15,108 nucleotides of DNA from positions 1 to 15,108 of the forward strand of contig JAKMGS010000035.1 of assembly GCA_022424815.1 (NCBI GenBank). The letters are read 5' to 3'. Every line of letters starts with the position of its first letter. Position 1 is the stretch's first letter. Shown piece by piece: positions 14,528-15,108 of this stretch. A program made the translations under genes and the position numbers. The DNA is from Schleiferiaceae bacterium (lineage in GTDB: Bacteria; Bacteroidota; Bacteroidia; Flavobacteriales; Schleiferiaceae). The notes under the pieces were generated by a model. That model was not told the DNA's origin, ran no database searches, and saw nothing but the letters and a program-made list of their open reading frames with translations.

Positions 14528-14992
14528 TTATTTAATTGGGATGTAAATTTTTTCCTCAGAATTTGGGTCCTCGTTTTTGTATTTCGCGCCCAAGCATTCG
14601 AAGTGCGGTCGGTCGTCCAACTCCCATGAACTATTGGGTAGCCATTGGCTGTAGATGTAGCGCCATACTGCTGAGTCACTGCTCAATCCTTTGTAATGAA
14701 ATACGGCATAGGTACCCGGAGGAATTTCAAGGTGCTCGAACCCTTCGTTAGGGCCCTTGACTTCTGCACCGCCCCAGTAGGTAAAACTTGGATCTGCCGT
14801 TGGACCGAAAACAGGCACGCCGTCAAAAGAGCGCAACGAAATCAGGTCTGCATTACAGCGGTTGCCCACGCGCGAAAGTTGTGGCATCACTTTGGGCCAA
14901 AGGGTCCAAGGAGCGAAGAAGCGAAGAGACATGGGAGCAGAGGCGCCACATAATAGTGCGCCTTCGAATTCGACGATTGTAGGTGTAATCAT
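14528..14992 (-). CDS. GyrI-like / AraC effector-binding domain protein
   Basis: The 154-residue protein looks like a stand-alone GyrI-like ligand-binding domain. This fold has two SH2-like halves and is also found as the effector domain of AraC/MerR regulators such as Rob and BmrR. Supporting parts are the N-terminal strand 'TIVEFEGALLCGASAPM' (5-21) and 'FTYWGGAEVKG' (70-80). The C-terminal run 'IPPGTYAVFHYKG' (90-102) is followed by 'WRYIYSQWLP' (110-119), 'RPHFECLG' (128-135) and the ending 'EEKIYIPIK'. No DNA-binding domain is attached. It probably binds small hydrophobic or cationic molecules; the ligand is unknown. It lies 16 bp after the lepA stop on the same strand, so it may be co-transcribed with lepA. 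Confidence 0.85.
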   Translation of the reverse strand: MITPTIVEFEGALLCGASAPMSLRFFAPWTLWPKVMPQLSRVGNRCNADLISLRSFDGVPVFGPTADPSFTYWGGAEVKGPNEGFEHLEIPPGTYAVFHYKGLSSDSAVWRYIYSQWLPNSSWELDDRPHFECLGAKYKNEDPNSEEKIYIPIK

Positions 14993-15008
14993 ACCTACAA
15001 GATAGGTC

Positions 15009-15108
15009 TTAATCGTTCAGCTTTAGAACCGCTAAAAAGGCACTTTGAGGAATCTCCACGTTACCAAGCTGGCGCATGCGCTTCTTACCCGCCTTTTGCT
15101 TTTCAAGG
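15009..15108 (-). CDS. lepA: Elongation factor 4 (LepA), C-terminal fragment
   Basis: Only the last 32 residues lie in the window; the stop TAA is at 15011-15009 and the frame runs off the right edge. The visible end reads 'LEKQKAGKKRMRQLGNVEIP' and then 'QSAFLAVLKLND'. This is the highly conserved C-terminal tail of LepA, with the basic KKRM patch that meets the tRNA/ribosome and the final VEIPQ.AF.AVLK strand and helix. LepA is a ribosome-binding translational GTPase. The match is short but very characteristic. Its small downstream neighbour is the GyrI-like gene. Confidence 0.92.
   Translation of the reverse strand, partial: LEKQKAGKKRMRQLGNVEIPQSAFLAVLKLND

Overview
The window looks like ordinary chromosomal core DNA from a member of the Bacteroidota, most likely a Flavobacteriales relative. 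The evidence is: a b558-type succinate dehydrogenase operon in the order C-A-B; a prokaryotic HU/transmembrane/SPOR protein divergent from dprA; the small DUF6341/DUF6427-like membrane proteins next to purD; and promoters that fit the Bacteroidota pattern TTG...TAnnTTTG. Overall GC is close to 50% by eye. The genus is not resolved, and I saw no tRNA, rRNA, insertion sequence, CRISPR array or prophage gene.

Layout from the left. 1-245 is the tail of a polyprenyl synthetase gene. purD (299-1570) has its own well-formed promoter and ends at a strong hairpin terminator. A 55-residue membrane protein gene (1659-1826, minus) is convergent with purD and divergent from a two-gene unit: a polytopic membrane protein (1869-2735) followed with no gap by a family 9 glycosyltransferase (2736-3704). 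The glycosyltransferase overlaps tail to tail with a minus-strand unit running from an HU/SPOR membrane protein (5187-4240) to a hotdog acyl-CoA thioesterase (4200-3664). A 95-bp divergent region carrying two opposed perfect DnaA-box 9-mers separates that unit from dprA (5283-6347). NADP-type gdhA (6413-7765) follows and ends at a perfect 10-bp hairpin terminator.

The minus-strand pair pepP (9922-8633) and an alpha/beta hydrolase (8633-7839) overlap in a TAATG junction. A 127-bp divergent region then leads into sdhC-sdhA-sdhB (10050-13517). Its promoter has a near-perfect palindrome filling the spacer between the -33 and -7 elements. A rho-independent terminator closes the operon. To the right, three small minus-strand membrane-protein genes (TM2, zinc-ribbon TM2, DUF2752) overlap one another head to tail. 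Last come a GyrI-like ligand-binding protein and the C-terminal end of lepA, also on the minus strand.

Most genes are housekeeping: isoprenoid chain elongation, purine synthesis, glutamate/ammonia assimilation, respiration, peptide turnover, DNA processing in transformation, and translation. I found no convincing new multi-gene defence or biosynthetic system. The items most worth a second look are non-coding: the paired DnaA boxes before dprA and the palindrome inside the sdh promoter. Three coding items also deserve attention: the sharp base-composition mosaic and altered motif in dprA, the compact TM2/DUF2752 cassette, and the easily missed 55-residue gene beside purD.
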